64,000 bases of DNA, from NCBI RefSeq assembly GCF_009928485.1, contig NZ_JAABNP010000001.1, forward strand, positions 288,210-352,209. The letters run 5' to 3'. Below, piece after piece: positions 36,195-45,430 of the stretch; the stretch's first letter is position 1; every line of letters begins with the position of its first letter. The stretch is from Clostridium sp. C2-6-12 (GTDB lineage: Bacteria; Bacillota; Clostridia; Clostridiales; Clostridiaceae). Both the position numbers and the translations under genes were made by a program. The notes below the pieces were generated by a model, which was not told the origin of the DNA, searched no databases, and saw nothing but the letters and a program-made list of their open reading frames with translations.

Positions 36195-36923
36195 TCATTT
36201 CATATTTTGAATATCTTCCTTATCCCAAATAAACAGCTCCTTGGAATTAGTTAAAGCTCCAAATAAATTCTTTTTAAAGCCTGGAATTCTAACATTTAAT
36301 TCTTCAATTAAATTCTTTATATCTTCTCTTTTAGTTTTTTTATCAGCAGGGCATGGATTTGTTATTATAGGAAAATCATATTTTTTTGCTGTGCTTTTTA
36401 TCATGTACTCTGATATATATACCATAGGACGTATTAGTGTTAGGTTGTTTTTCTCCATAAAGCTTTTTGGTGAAAAGCAGTTAATTCTTCCTTCATAAGA
36501 TAAAGTCAACATTAAGGTTTCAATTGCATCATCCTGATGGTGGCCTAAAGCAACTTTGTTACAACCAAGTTTTTCAGCTGTATCATTAAGTATTCCACGT
36601 CTTAATTTTGCACATAGTGAGCAAGGATTTTTTTCTTTCTTTATATCAAATACTATTTCTTGAATATCTGTTTGAATTTCATGAAATTCTATTTCTAATT
36701 CTTTGCATAGTTTGTGAAGAGGTGAATTATCAACCTTTCCAGGATTAAGAGTTATTGCTATAAGTTCAAATTTTTCAGGAGAAAATTTCTTATAGAAATT
36801 TAAAAGGTGAAGGAGGGTTAAACTATCTTTACCACCTGAAAGCCCAACAGCTATCTTGTCTCCATTTTCTATTAATTTATAATCATTTATTGCTTGACGC
36901 ATTTTACTAAGTAGCTTTTGCAT
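36195..36923 (-). CDS. TtcA-like PP-loop ATPase (tRNA thiolation family)
   Basis: 242 residues; ATG 36923 after AGGAGGAA. KIAVGLSGGKDSLTLLHLL is the N-type PP-loop (SGGKDS). KNPCSLCAKLRRG carries the CxxC pair and NPCPAD a third Cys, as in TtcA, which makes 2-thiocytidine at tRNA position 32 using an iron-sulfur cluster. GHHQDDAIETLML is the second family motif. It is shorter than E. coli TtcA (311) but close to the short clostridial type, where substrate is not certain. The gene stands alone. Confidence 0.87.
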   Translation of the reverse strand: MQKLLSKMRQAINDYKLIENGDKIAVGLSGGKDSLTLLHLLNFYKKFSPEKFELIAITLNPGKVDNSPLHKLCKELEIEFHEIQTDIQEIVFDIKKEKNPCSLCAKLRRGILNDTAEKLGCNKVALGHHQDDAIETLMLTLSYEGRINCFSPKSFMEKNNLTLIRPMVYISEYMIKSTAKKYDFPIITNPCPADKKTKREDIKNLIEELNVRIPGFKKNLFGALTNSKELFIWDKEDIQNMK

Positions 36924-37248
36924 AAAATTCCTCCTAGAGTTTAATGAGTAGTTATATCCATTTTATTTTAATATAAAGCATTCTCATAGTAAAATTTAAT
37001 TTTTGAAATATAAATATAATATTGTTAAATCCAACTTCAGGTGATAGTTTTATTGCTATTAAGTTGTAAAAAGCTTAATAGCAATAACTATATATTAAAT
37101 TTCGTTTAGAAAAATTTAATGTAAAATTAAGAATTTTACTATTCAATCCACATTTACAGTAAAGTATTTAAATGATAACATTATTAATAGAATAGAAATA
37201 ATTTGGAAATTATTTAAGATGCAGACATTATGGAAAAGGGGGCGAATT
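36924..37248. other. 325-base divergent gap
   Basis: AT-rich. An inverted pair ATTGCTATTAAG and CTTAATAGCAAT (about 37051-37087, GTTGTAAAAAG between) forms a strong hairpin without a T run, perhaps an RNA leader structure or operator for one of the divergent genes. Nothing else seen. Confidence 0.5.
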
Positions 37249-38667
37249 ATGAGTAAAAACATTAAAAATATAATTGCAGCAATATTTGTTTTTTCTGCTT
37301 TTTCAGCTACAGCACCAAGCTGCTTAAATTTTACTCTTGCAAAGTCCTATGCAGAAATAAAGCCTTCTTTAAGGAGTATATATATAAACAAAGGGGATAA
37401 TATAAAGTTTTCTGAAGACCAATATTCTTATATTCTAGATTTGGACAAGGATACTGATGAAATATATATTAAAGCTAGGCCAAACAATGATCAGGATACA
37501 GTTAATATTAATGGTAAAATTGTAACTAAAGACGATAACTACAAAAAAAGTGTAAAATTACAACCAGGTAAAAATATAGTAAAAATTGAAGTTAGTGATT
37601 CAAAAAAGGTTAAAACAGAATATATAGTTTATGTATATAGAGGAGGAAAAGAGGCTGTTTATTTAAAGGATATAAACATAGATGGTAAAACTATTGGTTT
37701 TAATAAAAGTACAACTTCCTATGATTTAGAATTAGATGAAAATTCTAATATTGTTGATCTTGAAACTATATTAGATGAAGGAAATTATTCTGTCACTGTT
37801 AATGAAGTTGAATTAAGTGAAAAAAACTCTATAAAGCTAAAGTTTAAAGCCATAGGAAAATATGCAGTGACTATAACGGTTAAAGACGAGGATACTGATA
37901 GGGTAGGAAAATATACTTTAAATATATATTTAGGAATACCTGTATCACCTAATGTTGAAGAGGCTATTAAGAATGTAATTAAGCCTAATCAATGGATTTT
38001 AGTATATGGGAGATGGAGATATAATGATTCTGTAGGAGAAAGCTTAAAAAATATTTGGTTTTTTGATAAAAATTACAATAGTTATTTTCATTTTAACAGC
38101 AGAGGAAATATGCAAACAGGCTGGCTTGAGGATAATGAAAAAATGTACTATTTGAGTTCAAGTGGAGCTATGCAGACAGGCTGGATATTTGATGAAGGCT
38201 CGTGGTACTTTTTAGGAACAAACGGAGTTATGAAGACAGGCTGGATATATTATGATGATAAGTGGTATTATTTGCAGAAGAATGGCAAGATGGTTACAAA
38301 CTGGATGCTTGAAAATGGCAAATGGTATTATTTAAATTCTAATGGAGCAATGAGGACAGGTTGGATATACTATGGGAAAAAGTGGTATTACTTAAATGAA
38401 GACGGAGCTATGGAAACAGGGTGGATCAAAATAGATGGTGAATGGTATTGTTTAAATTCTGATGGAAGTATGAAATCTGGAGAATGGCTATATTACAAAG
38501 ATAACTGGTACTATTTGAATTATGTAGGAAATATGAGACGGGGCTGGCTTAACAGCGAGGGTAAATATTATTATTTTCATGAAGATGGAACTTTAATGAC
38601 AACTTCAAAAATTATGGATGGATATCTATATGAAGTTAATTCTGATGGTTCAATAAAGGTTGATTAA
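37249..38667 (+). CDS. Secreted protein: cadherin-like domains plus cell-wall-binding repeats
   Basis: 472 residues; ATG 37249 behind AAAGGGGGC. A signal peptide covers residues 1-35. Two cadherin-like beta-sandwich domains (PF12733 style) follow: LRSIYINKGDNIKFSED (about 42-125) and LKDINIDGKTIGFNKSTTSYDL (about 135-225). Residues 250-472 hold nine or so choline-binding-type repeats (GWIYYDDKWYYLQKNGKM and so on). The next gene in the same direction has the same plan. Such proteins sit in the wall through the repeats; the beta domains may mediate contact. No catalytic domain is visible. Confidence 0.88.
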   Translation: MSKNIKNIIAAIFVFSAFSATAPSCLNFTLAKSYAEIKPSLRSIYINKGDNIKFSEDQYSYILDLDKDTDEIYIKARPNNDQDTVNINGKIVTKDDNYKKSVKLQPGKNIVKIEVSDSKKVKTEYIVYVYRGGKEAVYLKDINIDGKTIGFNKSTTSYDLELDENSNIVDLETILDEGNYSVTVNEVELSEKNSIKLKFKAIGKYAVTITVKDEDTDRVGKYTLNIYLGIPVSPNVEEAIKNVIKPNQWILVYGRWRYNDSVGESLKNIWFFDKNYNSYFHFNSRGNMQTGWLEDNEKMYYLSSSGAMQTGWIFDEGSWYFLGTNGVMKTGWIYYDDKWYYLQKNGKMVTNWMLENGKWYYLNSNGAMRTGWIYYGKKWYYLNEDGAMETGWIKIDGEWYCLNSDGSMKSGEWLYYKDNWYYLNYVGNMRRGWLNSEGKYYYFHEDGTLMTTSKIMDGYLYEVNSDGSIKVD

Positions 38668-39045
38668 AAAGAGCTGTCGCATTAAGAAAAATAATTATCA
38701 ATGTTTTGTATTAAAATTTAATACAATATATTGGAGTTTTTATTCTTTATGTGATGGCATTTTGTTTTTTTCTACAGAAAAAGTACTTATAATTTGCAGA
38801 TTAATTGTATATTATAATGTATTAATAATATTAATAAGAAAAAATGTATTATGTTTAAATACATATATTGGCGACATGGCAAAATTAATAAATATGGCTT
38901 TGAAAAGATTTCATAATAATGATATTATATACTAGAACACATTTATTTTGAAAATAAAATAAGAAAAGAAAGATTAATGTAGATTATAATAAACCTATGT
39001 AAATAAGGTTGCTATATATAACAATTTTGGGAGGATATACGTGTT
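38668..39045. other. 378-base gap, nothing clear
   Basis: An open frame of 91 codons crosses it (38660-38935) but has no ribosome site, odd composition (Cys, Phe, Ile-rich) and overlaps the preceding gene; not called as a gene. No terminator was found. Confidence 0.5.
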
Positions 39046-41307
39046 ATGAAGACAAAATTCACTTTAAGAAAAACCATTTCATACTTATTGATGTTTTTTA
39101 TGCTATTAGGATTAGTACAATCAGCTAATATACAGGTAGCTAAAGCAGCAGTACCTGATAGAACTTTTGCTGATAAGATAATACTTAAAACAGATCTTGA
39201 TTCAAGTTCGCAAGTAATAGTTGACTCAGTAAGTAATAGATTAACTTATGAAAAGATTAATCTTGCAACTAAACAGTTTACTATAGAAGGCGCACTGGGG
39301 TATAAAGTTACTAATGTAACTCATACAGCAGGAAATTCTTTGGGTTCCTCAACTGGGACAAGTGTTATAAATGGTAATAGTGCTGGTTCGATTTTATATA
39401 TATATTCAATAAAGGAATATAGTAACTTTAGCTTTAAGATAACAGTTCAAAATATAAGTACTAAAGTAGAAGAAACATTTACAGTTGATATGAAATATGA
39501 TTCTGACTCAGTATTTCAATTTGATACAATAAGCATTACTTATCTTGATAAGGATGGTAAAAAGACTCAGACCAATATAGGATATAATCAAGTCGATTCA
39601 GATGGATATTATAGGAGTAAAGATATTCCAACAGATATAGTTAAGGCTCAAATTAATTTAATAAGTGGATCATTTGTTATGAAGGATGGTGTACAAATCA
39701 ATGGAAGTTCACCAGGAGCCGATATTAATTTAACTGGTGGAGATAATTACATACCAATAACAATAACGCGCAATAATTCCACTAGACAGTTTAATCTTAT
39801 AATAACTAAAAAGGGACAGGCTTTATTACAATCTCTTGTTCCTTCAACTGGAAGTTTAAGTCCAGCATTTGCAGGAAATATTATGGATTATACTCTAAAT
39901 GTACCTACAACTCAAACTACTATAGCATTTACACCAACATCTGTAGATAATGCATCTACTATTAAAGTTGGAAAATATGCTGTAAAGAGCGGAAAAAAGA
40001 GTAGTGAAATTTCTCTTTCAGAAGGAACTAATAAAGTTCTTGTTGTAGTCACAACTAGAGAAGGAGAAACTTCTACCTATATAGTTACTGTAGTGAGAGC
40101 TGAAAAATTTAGAAGTAATAAGCTTTCAGGTTTAACTATAAGCAGTGGTACATTGAGTCCTGCTTTTAATAAGGATGTTAATTCTTACACTGCATCAGTA
40201 GATAATACTGTTAATTCCATAACTGTAACTCCAACAGCAGAAGATCCTGCATCAACAATTACAGTTAATGGGATTAGGGTACCAAGTGGAGCTGCTTCTG
40301 GAAATATAAGTTTAAGTGAAGGCGGAAATCTAATTAGTGTAACAGTTACTGATGTTAATGGTGCAACAAATACTTATACAATAGCTGTAAGTAGAAAATA
40401 TTCTAAAGATAATGTTAACTTAGCAAGTCTTTCAGTAACAGATGGAACTTTTTCACCAAGATTTGATCCTGAAACCTATGCTTATAGTGTTAAAGTAGGT
40501 AGAAATATTGAAAGAGTTAAAGTTATTTATAAATCTCAAAATGACAAAGCTAAAATTAAAATAAATGGTAAAGAATATACTAGTGGTCAATCTGATTTTA
40601 TAAAATTAGAGCTAGGTGCTAATCTTGTAGATGTACAAGTTATAGCTGAGGATGGTAAATCAACAACTACTTATAAGTTAAGCATAATAAGAGGAGAAAT
40701 AGAAGGAACAAATAGATGGGTTCTTGTTGGTGGTGAATGGACCTTTTATGATGCAGAAGGCGTACAAGCTAAGAACCAATGGGTTAAATATGATAATGTT
40801 TGGTATTTCTTAGACATCAATGGATATCGTAAAACTGGATGGCTTCAAGAGAGCGGTAAATGGTATTTCTTAAATAAAGATGGAATAATGCAAACAGGTT
40901 GGTTATATGATAATGGATACTGGTATTACTTACAAGGTGATGGCATTATGAGATATGATACATGGGCTACTTATGATGGAAAGTGGTATTACTTTAATAA
41001 GTACGGTCAATTGGCAACAGAATGGTTATACTATAAAGGTAAATGGTACTATATGGATGACCATGGTGTAATGCAAAAAGGCTGGATAACTTATGATAAA
41101 AATAAATACTACATTAATGATGATGGAACTATGAGATATGGATGGTTATACAATGGTAAGACATGGTATTACCTAGATGGTACAGGAAAGATGGTAAGAG
41201 GCTGGCAAACAATAAATGGCAAGAGATATTATTTCGATGCAAATGGAATGATGAAAACAGGAATGATGTTCCTTGACGGCCAATGGATAAATTTAAATAA
41301 CGCTTAA
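39046..41307 (+). CDS. Large secreted protein: cadherin-like domains plus cell-wall-binding repeats
   Basis: 753 residues; ATG 39046 after GGGAGG. Signal peptide ends near AKA-A at residue 35. A beta-rich N-terminal part (35-260) is followed by three cadherin-like domains, each starting with an LxxLxxSxGxLSPAF element (LQSLVPSTGSLSPAFAGNI, LSGLTISSGTLSPAFNKDV, LASLSVTDGTFSPRFDPET) and ending ITVVR or similar; bounds about 262-350, 355-445, 450-540. Residues 550-753 carry about ten choline-binding-type repeats. Same architecture as the gene before it, with more domains. Probably a wall-bound adhesin or scaffold. Confidence 0.9.
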   Translation: MKTKFTLRKTISYLLMFFMLLGLVQSANIQVAKAAVPDRTFADKIILKTDLDSSSQVIVDSVSNRLTYEKINLATKQFTIEGALGYKVTNVTHTAGNSLGSSTGTSVINGNSAGSILYIYSIKEYSNFSFKITVQNISTKVEETFTVDMKYDSDSVFQFDTISITYLDKDGKKTQTNIGYNQVDSDGYYRSKDIPTDIVKAQINLISGSFVMKDGVQINGSSPGADINLTGGDNYIPITITRNNSTRQFNLIITKKGQALLQSLVPSTGSLSPAFAGNIMDYTLNVPTTQTTIAFTPTSVDNASTIKVGKYAVKSGKKSSEISLSEGTNKVLVVVTTREGETSTYIVTVVRAEKFRSNKLSGLTISSGTLSPAFNKDVNSYTASVDNTVNSITVTPTAEDPASTITVNGIRVPSGAASGNISLSEGGNLISVTVTDVNGATNTYTIAVSRKYSKDNVNLASLSVTDGTFSPRFDPETYAYSVKVGRNIERVKVIYKSQNDKAKIKINGKEYTSGQSDFIKLELGANLVDVQVIAEDGKSTTTYKLSIIRGEIEGTNRWVLVGGEWTFYDAEGVQAKNQWVKYDNVWYFLDINGYRKTGWLQESGKWYFLNKDGIMQTGWLYDNGYWYYLQGDGIMRYDTWATYDGKWYYFNKYGQLATEWLYYKGKWYYMDDHGVMQKGWITYDKNKYYINDDGTMRYGWLYNGKTWYYLDGTGKMVRGWQTINGKRYYFDANGMMKTGMMFLDGQWINLNNA

Positions 41308-41501
41308 TATATACTTCAATTAATAGTTTACAATTATGGTTCGAGCTCACAGAGAAAGTTCGAGTTACCAAATATAAAATTTGGATGCTCACTTTTCCTT
41401 ACAGGTTTTTTTGAATTAATAATGTTGAATTATTATTGCAATATATATAGTTATAATAAAAAATATGATATTTGAATTTAAATAAATGGTTTAAATATTT
41501 A

Positions 41502-41544
41502 AGGGTTTTATGTAGTGATTTTACTACATAAAACCCTATTTTAG
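41502..41544. terminator. Terminator hairpin
   Basis: AGGGTTTTATGTAGT and ACTACATAAAACCCT pair perfectly with a 6-base loop, followed by ATTTTAG; about 200 bases after the 39046-41307 gene. Confidence 0.8.
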
Positions 41545-41837
41545 TTTTATTCATAAATTATTAGTTAGTACGAAGCTTGGAATTATGGACAGCCATTCTA
41601 TAAGAGGAAAATATAAAATTTCCAAAATTAGAAAGCCAGTTATATCAATATCTAATAGGAAGTTTAGTTGTAAAAATGTGATTAATAAAGGGATTGGTTC
41701 AGTCACGTTGTTTTTGGTCAAATTTTTACATTTATTCAATGGCAAATATTAAAAACAAGCATAATATATTATTAGATAATTACAAGTTCTATACAAATTC
41801 ATTTTTTATAAGAATTTTTACAAAAGGGGAGAAAATC

Positions 41838-42167
41838 ATGGATAACAATAAAGATAGAAGAGATTATTTTGATTGTGATGAAGAAGAGCTTGCTGGTATG
41901 AATAGAAGATGTTCATATGAAGAAGCAGAAAGAGAATGCAATCATAATAGGGATCGTGATCGTTTTGCTCAAGCTTTAGAAGAAGCTTTTAATGAGGGAT
42001 ATAAAAAAGGTTACTGCGTTGGATATGAAAAAGGATATTGTGAAGGATATAAACAAGGCTGTAAAGATGGTCAAGAGAAGGCAAGAGAAGATATCTTGAA
42101 GTTTTTCAAGAAAAAAAGATGTTGTTGTAAATGTTGTTGCAAATGCTGTAAGCATAGACATTGTTAA
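41838..42167 (+). CDS. Small Cys-rich protein with GYxxGY repeats
   Basis: 109 residues; ATG 41838 after AAAGGGGAG (an upstream in-frame ATG at 41694 has no site). The N-terminus is acidic. Residues about 55-82 contain FNEGYKKGYCVGYEKGYCEG, a four-residue GYxx rhythm, and the C-terminus is KKRCCCKCCCKCCKHRHC, with ten Cys and two His in 18. No signal peptide. It could bind metal or be a cross-linked spore-coat or exosporium protein; the family is not recognised. It stands alone with its own terminator. Confidence 0.8.
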   Translation: MDNNKDRRDYFDCDEEELAGMNRRCSYEEAERECNHNRDRDRFAQALEEAFNEGYKKGYCVGYEKGYCEGYKQGCKDGQEKAREDILKFFKKKRCCCKCCCKCCKHRHC

Positions 42168-42489
42168 TTAACTTAGTATTATACCTGAAAAATAGTATAA
42201 TTTAAAATTAAGTAAAGAGGATTGTAGAAATATAGTCCTCTTTATAATATTTTAACCCATTATGTTAGTATAATTTATTTTTGAATTAAATAAGTTAAAT
42301 TGTTAAGAATGAATAAGCAATCATTCATTATTCAATATTCACCATTCATCATTAATTAGAATTAAAGAATAATCATTTATTTTGTAGTAAATAATAAAAA
42401 ATACAAACACATAAGTTATGATTTAGATAAATTGTGATATAATTAATAAGAAAAAAATATTCTTATTGTATATGGAGGTAGAATAGAAA
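42168..42489. other. 322-base gap with terminator and dispersed repeat
   Basis: Terminator AAAGAGGA...TCCTCTTT at 42214-42243. At 42304-42356 a copy of the GAATGGTGAATGATTAAGG-type repeat family (TTCACCATTCATCATTAATT here). A TATAAT at 42438-42443 may be the -10 of pgi. Confidence 0.6.
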
Positions 42490-43839
42490 ATGAGTAAAGG
42501 GATATCGTTAGATTTATCAAAAGTGGCACCTTATTTAGCTATGACTGAAATTGACTATATGGAAGATATGGTAAAAAGCGCTCATGATAAATTACACAAT
42601 GGAACAGGAGCAGGAAATGACTTTTTAGGTTGGATTGATCTACCAGTGAATTATGATAAAGATGAATTCGCAAAAATTAAAAAAGCAGCAGAAAAAATCA
42701 AATCAGATTCAGATGTTTTAATTGTTATTGGAATAGGTGGATCATATCTTGGAGCTAGAGCAGCAATTGAAATGTTAACAAATAACTTTCATAATGCATT
42801 AGATAGCGACAAGAGAAAAGCTCCAAAAATATTTTATGTAGGTAACAACATTAGTTCTACATACATGACTGAGCTTTTACAAGCTATTGAAGGAAAAGAT
42901 GTAAGTTTAAATGTAATTTCAAAATCAGGAACTACTACAGAACCTGCAATAGCATTTAGAATTTTAAGAACATACGTAGAAAAGAAATATGGCGTAGAAG
43001 AAGCTAGAAAGAGAATCTATGCTACAACTGATAAGGCTAGAGGTGCTTTAAAGACATTAGCTGATGCAGAAGGATATGAAAGTTTTGTAGTTCCAGATGA
43101 TATCGGAGGAAGATTCTCTGTACTTACAGCAGTTGGATTATTACCAATAGCTGCAGCTGGAATTGATATAGATGAAATGATGAAGGGGGCTGCTGATGCA
43201 AGAGAAGTTTATTCTAATCCATCTCTTAAAGAAAACCAAGCGTACCAATATGCAGCAGTTAGAAATGCATTATACAATAAGGGGAAAACAATTGAAGTTT
43301 TAGTAAACTATGAACCATCACTTCACTACTTCAATGAATGGTGGAAACAATTATATGGAGAATCAGAAGGAAAAGACAATAAGGGATTATTCCCAGCAGC
43401 AGTTGACTTCTCAACTGACCTTCACTCTATGGGACAATATATCCAAGAAGGAAGAAGAGACCTTTTTGAAACAGTTGTAAATGTAGAAAAAGCAAAATAT
43501 GAAATTAATATAGAAGCAGCTGAAAGTGATTTAGATGGATTAAACTTCTTAGCTGGAAAGACTGTTGACTTTGTTAATAAGAAGGCATTCCAAGGAACTA
43601 TACTTGCTCATAATGATGGAGGAGTTCCTAACATGGTATTAAATGTACCAGAACTTTCACCATATTACTTTGGATATATGGTTTACTTCTTCGAAAAAGC
43701 TTGTGGAATCAGTGGATACCTTTTAGGTGTTAATCCATTTGATCAACCAGGAGTTGAAGCTTATAAGAAAAACATGTTTGCTTTACTTGGAAAACCAGGC
43801 TACGAAGAAATGAAAGCAGAACTTGAAAAGAGACTTTAA
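42490..43839 (+). CDS. pgi: Glucose-6-phosphate isomerase
   Basis: 449 residues, the usual length of Firmicute Pgi; ATG 42490 after ATGGAGGT. It interconverts glucose-6-phosphate and fructose-6-phosphate in cytoplasmic glycolysis. Visible family features: [13 protein letters not shown] (phosphate loop), [16 protein letters not shown] (sugar-phosphate site), [17 protein letters not shown] (PGI signature 1), [14 protein letters not shown] (catalytic Glu), and [13 protein letters not shown] (signature 2 with the basic residue). The DUF188 gene follows after seven bases, probably in one transcript. Confidence 0.97.
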   Translation: MSKGISLDLSKVAPYLAMTEIDYMEDMVKSAHDKLHNGTGAGNDFLGWIDLPVNYDKDEFAKIKKAAEKIKSDSDVLIVIGIGGSYLGARAAIEMLTNNFHNALDSDKRKAPKIFYVGNNISSTYMTELLQAIEGKDVSLNVISKSGTTTEPAIAFRILRTYVEKKYGVEEARKRIYATTDKARGALKTLADAEGYESFVVPDDIGGRFSVLTAVGLLPIAAAGIDIDEMMKGAADAREVYSNPSLKENQAYQYAAVRNALYNKGKTIEVLVNYEPSLHYFNEWWKQLYGESEGKDNKGLFPAAVDFSTDLHSMGQYIQEGRRDLFETVVNVEKAKYEINIEAAESDLDGLNFLAGKTVDFVNKKAFQGTILAHNDGGVPNMVLNVPELSPYYFGYMVYFFEKACGISGYLLGVNPFDQPGVEAYKKNMFALLGKPGYEEMKAELEKRL

Positions 43840-43846
43840 TTAAAAT

Positions 43847-44287
43847 ATGAAAATCATAATTGATGGAGATGCCTGCCCAGGTATCTCCATTATTGAAAAA
43901 GTGGCAAAAAAATATGAATTACCCGTGACAATTTATTGTGATATTCATCATTTTATTCAAAGTGATTATTCACAAGTGAAAATTGTCGATAGTGGATTTC
44001 AAAGCGTAGATATGTATGTGATGAATGAAACTAAAGATGGAGATATAATTATATCTCAAGATTATGGCGTAGCTGCAATATGTTTATCAAAAAAGGCAAA
44101 GGTTATAAATCCTAAAGGTTTTATCTATGATGAAAAAAATATGGATAGATTATTAGAAGAAAGACATCTCTCACAAAAAATCAGAAGAGGTGGAGGAAGA
44201 ACTTCAAATCCTAAAAAGAGAACTGAAGAAGATAATTTACGATTAGAGAAAAATTTAATAAAACTTATTGAAAATAAATTTTTTTAG
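43847..44287 (+). CDS. YaiI/YqxD-family (DUF188) protein
   Basis: 146 residues; ATG 43847, seven bases after pgi, with a weak ribosome site. Sequence IIDGDACPGISIIEKVAKKY, VKIVDSGFQSVDMYVMN, DGDIIISQDYGVAAICLSK, and LSQKIRRGGGRTSNPKKR is the full DUF188 family pattern. It has a PIN-like fold with conserved Asp residues (DGDACP, DGDI, SQDYG), so a nuclease-like role is suspected, but no activity is established. Confidence 0.9.
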   Translation: MKIIIDGDACPGISIIEKVAKKYELPVTIYCDIHHFIQSDYSQVKIVDSGFQSVDMYVMNETKDGDIIISQDYGVAAICLSKKAKVINPKGFIYDEKNMDRLLEERHLSQKIRRGGGRTSNPKKRTEEDNLRLEKNLIKLIENKFF

Positions 44288-44317
44288 AAGCTTAATGTTA
44301 TTTTAGGCTTCTTTTTT
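44286..44317 (+). terminator. Terminator after pgi/DUF188
   Basis: AGAAGCTTA and TAGGCTTCT form a short hairpin followed by TTTTTT. Confidence 0.8.
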
Positions 44318-44371
44318 CTCAACTAGTCATTATTAAAGAGTAATATTGATTTTAATTTATATTTCGGATAC

Positions 44372-44426
44372 AATATATATATATATATATATTTATATAT
44401 CAATAAATTTATATATAAATTTATTG
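44372..44426. promoter_or_regulatory. AT dinucleotide run and perfect 26-base palindrome before the toxin-antitoxin genes
   Basis: An (AT)n tract at 44372-44392 is followed by a perfect dyad at 44401-44426: CAATAAATTTATA and its complement. A TATAAT lies at 44435-44440, so the dyad covers the -35 zone and fits an autorepression operator of a Phd/YefM-RelE pair. Confidence 0.7.
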
Positions 44427-44470
44427 GTGTTATGTATAATAATATCATAAAGAAAGAGGTGATATTGAGA

Positions 44471-44797
44471 ATGAATACAGTATCAGTAAATAATATGTTA
44501 GATTCAATAGTTCCTATTTCAAGATTTAATAAAGGTGAAGCAAGCAAGATTTTTGATGAAGTCGATAAGACAGGTGTTAAAATTGTAGTAAAGAATAATA
44601 TACCAACGGGTGTTATTATTTCACCAGAAAAATATAAAGAATTGATGGAAGAAATTGAAGACTATCATTTATATATGGAAGCAGAGAAAAGAATGAAAAA
44701 TGCAAAAAATGATAAATGTACATCTCAAGAAAATTTGATGGTTGAGTTGGGAATTACACAAGAAGATTTAGATTCCACAGAAGTGGAGATAGAATAG
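44471..44797 (+). CDS. Phd/YefM-type antitoxin
   Basis: 108 residues; ATG 44471 after GAGGTG (an in-frame ATG at 44432 lacks a site). Residues 1-60 (VSVNNMLDSIVPISRFNKGEASKIFDEV, then VKIVVKNNIPTGVIISPEKYKEL) have the Phd/YefM DNA-binding fold, whose typical motif is GVIISPEKY. The acidic C-terminal half should wrap the toxin. The stop shares a base with the toxin GTG. Confidence 0.88.
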   Translation: MNTVSVNNMLDSIVPISRFNKGEASKIFDEVDKTGVKIVVKNNIPTGVIISPEKYKELMEEIEDYHLYMEAEKRMKNAKNDKCTSQENLMVELGITQEDLDSTEVEIE

Positions 44798-45120
44798 TGA
44801 GTTGGGAAATTGAATATACTGATGAAGCAAAGGCAGATATAAAAACGCTTGATGGTTCGCAAAGGAAGCAAGTTTTAAAAGCAATGTCTAAAGTATCCAA
44901 TAATCCGTTACCTTTTAGTGAAGGTGGATATGGTAAGCCATTAGGTAATAAAAATGGGAATAATTTAACTGGATATTTAAAAATAAAACTTAGACAATTA
45001 GGAATAAGAGCTGTATATAAGCTTATAAGGGAAAAAGATACAATGAAGGTAATTGTGGTATCAGTTAGAGAAGATAATGCAGTGTATCAAATTGCAGTAG
45101 ATAGAATAAATAAAATTTAG
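44797..45120 (+). CDS. RelE/ParE-superfamily toxin
   Basis: 107 residues; GTG 44797 overlaps the antitoxin stop by one base (TAGTG). Sequence WEIEYTDEAKADIKTLDGSQRKQVLKAM, then YGKPLGNKNG and YLKIKLRQLGIRAVYKLIREKDTMKVIVVSVRED shows the RelE beta-sheet with the late Arg and Tyr/Arg positions. RelE enzymes cut mRNA in the ribosome; ParE members block gyrase. The R-Y-K-pattern favours RelE. Confidence 0.88.
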   Translation: MSWEIEYTDEAKADIKTLDGSQRKQVLKAMSKVSNNPLPFSEGGYGKPLGNKNGNNLTGYLKIKLRQLGIRAVYKLIREKDTMKVIVVSVREDNAVYQIAVDRINKI

Positions 45121-45430
45121 TGAAGTTGAAATTATGATTATAAAAAGTTATGAGGAAATACAACTACAAATGTAGTTGTATTTTTTTGAAGTGATTTTAA
45201 AATTCAATATTTTTTCATTTAATTAATTTATGTTTTTTAGTGAGTAATACTACCATGTCACGTCATAATGCAGAAGTTACGTATTAAATGGAAAACTGAA
45301 TTCTATTACATTTCGAAATATGTTATAATAAAATAAAAATTTAACTGAAGTTATTTACAAATTATGGGATAAATGTATAATTGTTATTAAGGATGAATTC
45401 AAATATGGTTATAAGAGGTGAATTAATTAT
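45121..45430. other. 310-base gap with terminator
   Basis: Terminator for the toxin-antitoxin pair at 45158-45187: TACAACTACA, AA, TGTAGTTGTA, then seven T. The remainder is AT-rich leader of the next gene. Confidence 0.8.

Noticed and set aside
38660..38935. 91-codon open frame after the cadherin-like gene
   Set aside because: Overlaps the preceding gene, no ribosome site, and composition unlike a protein.
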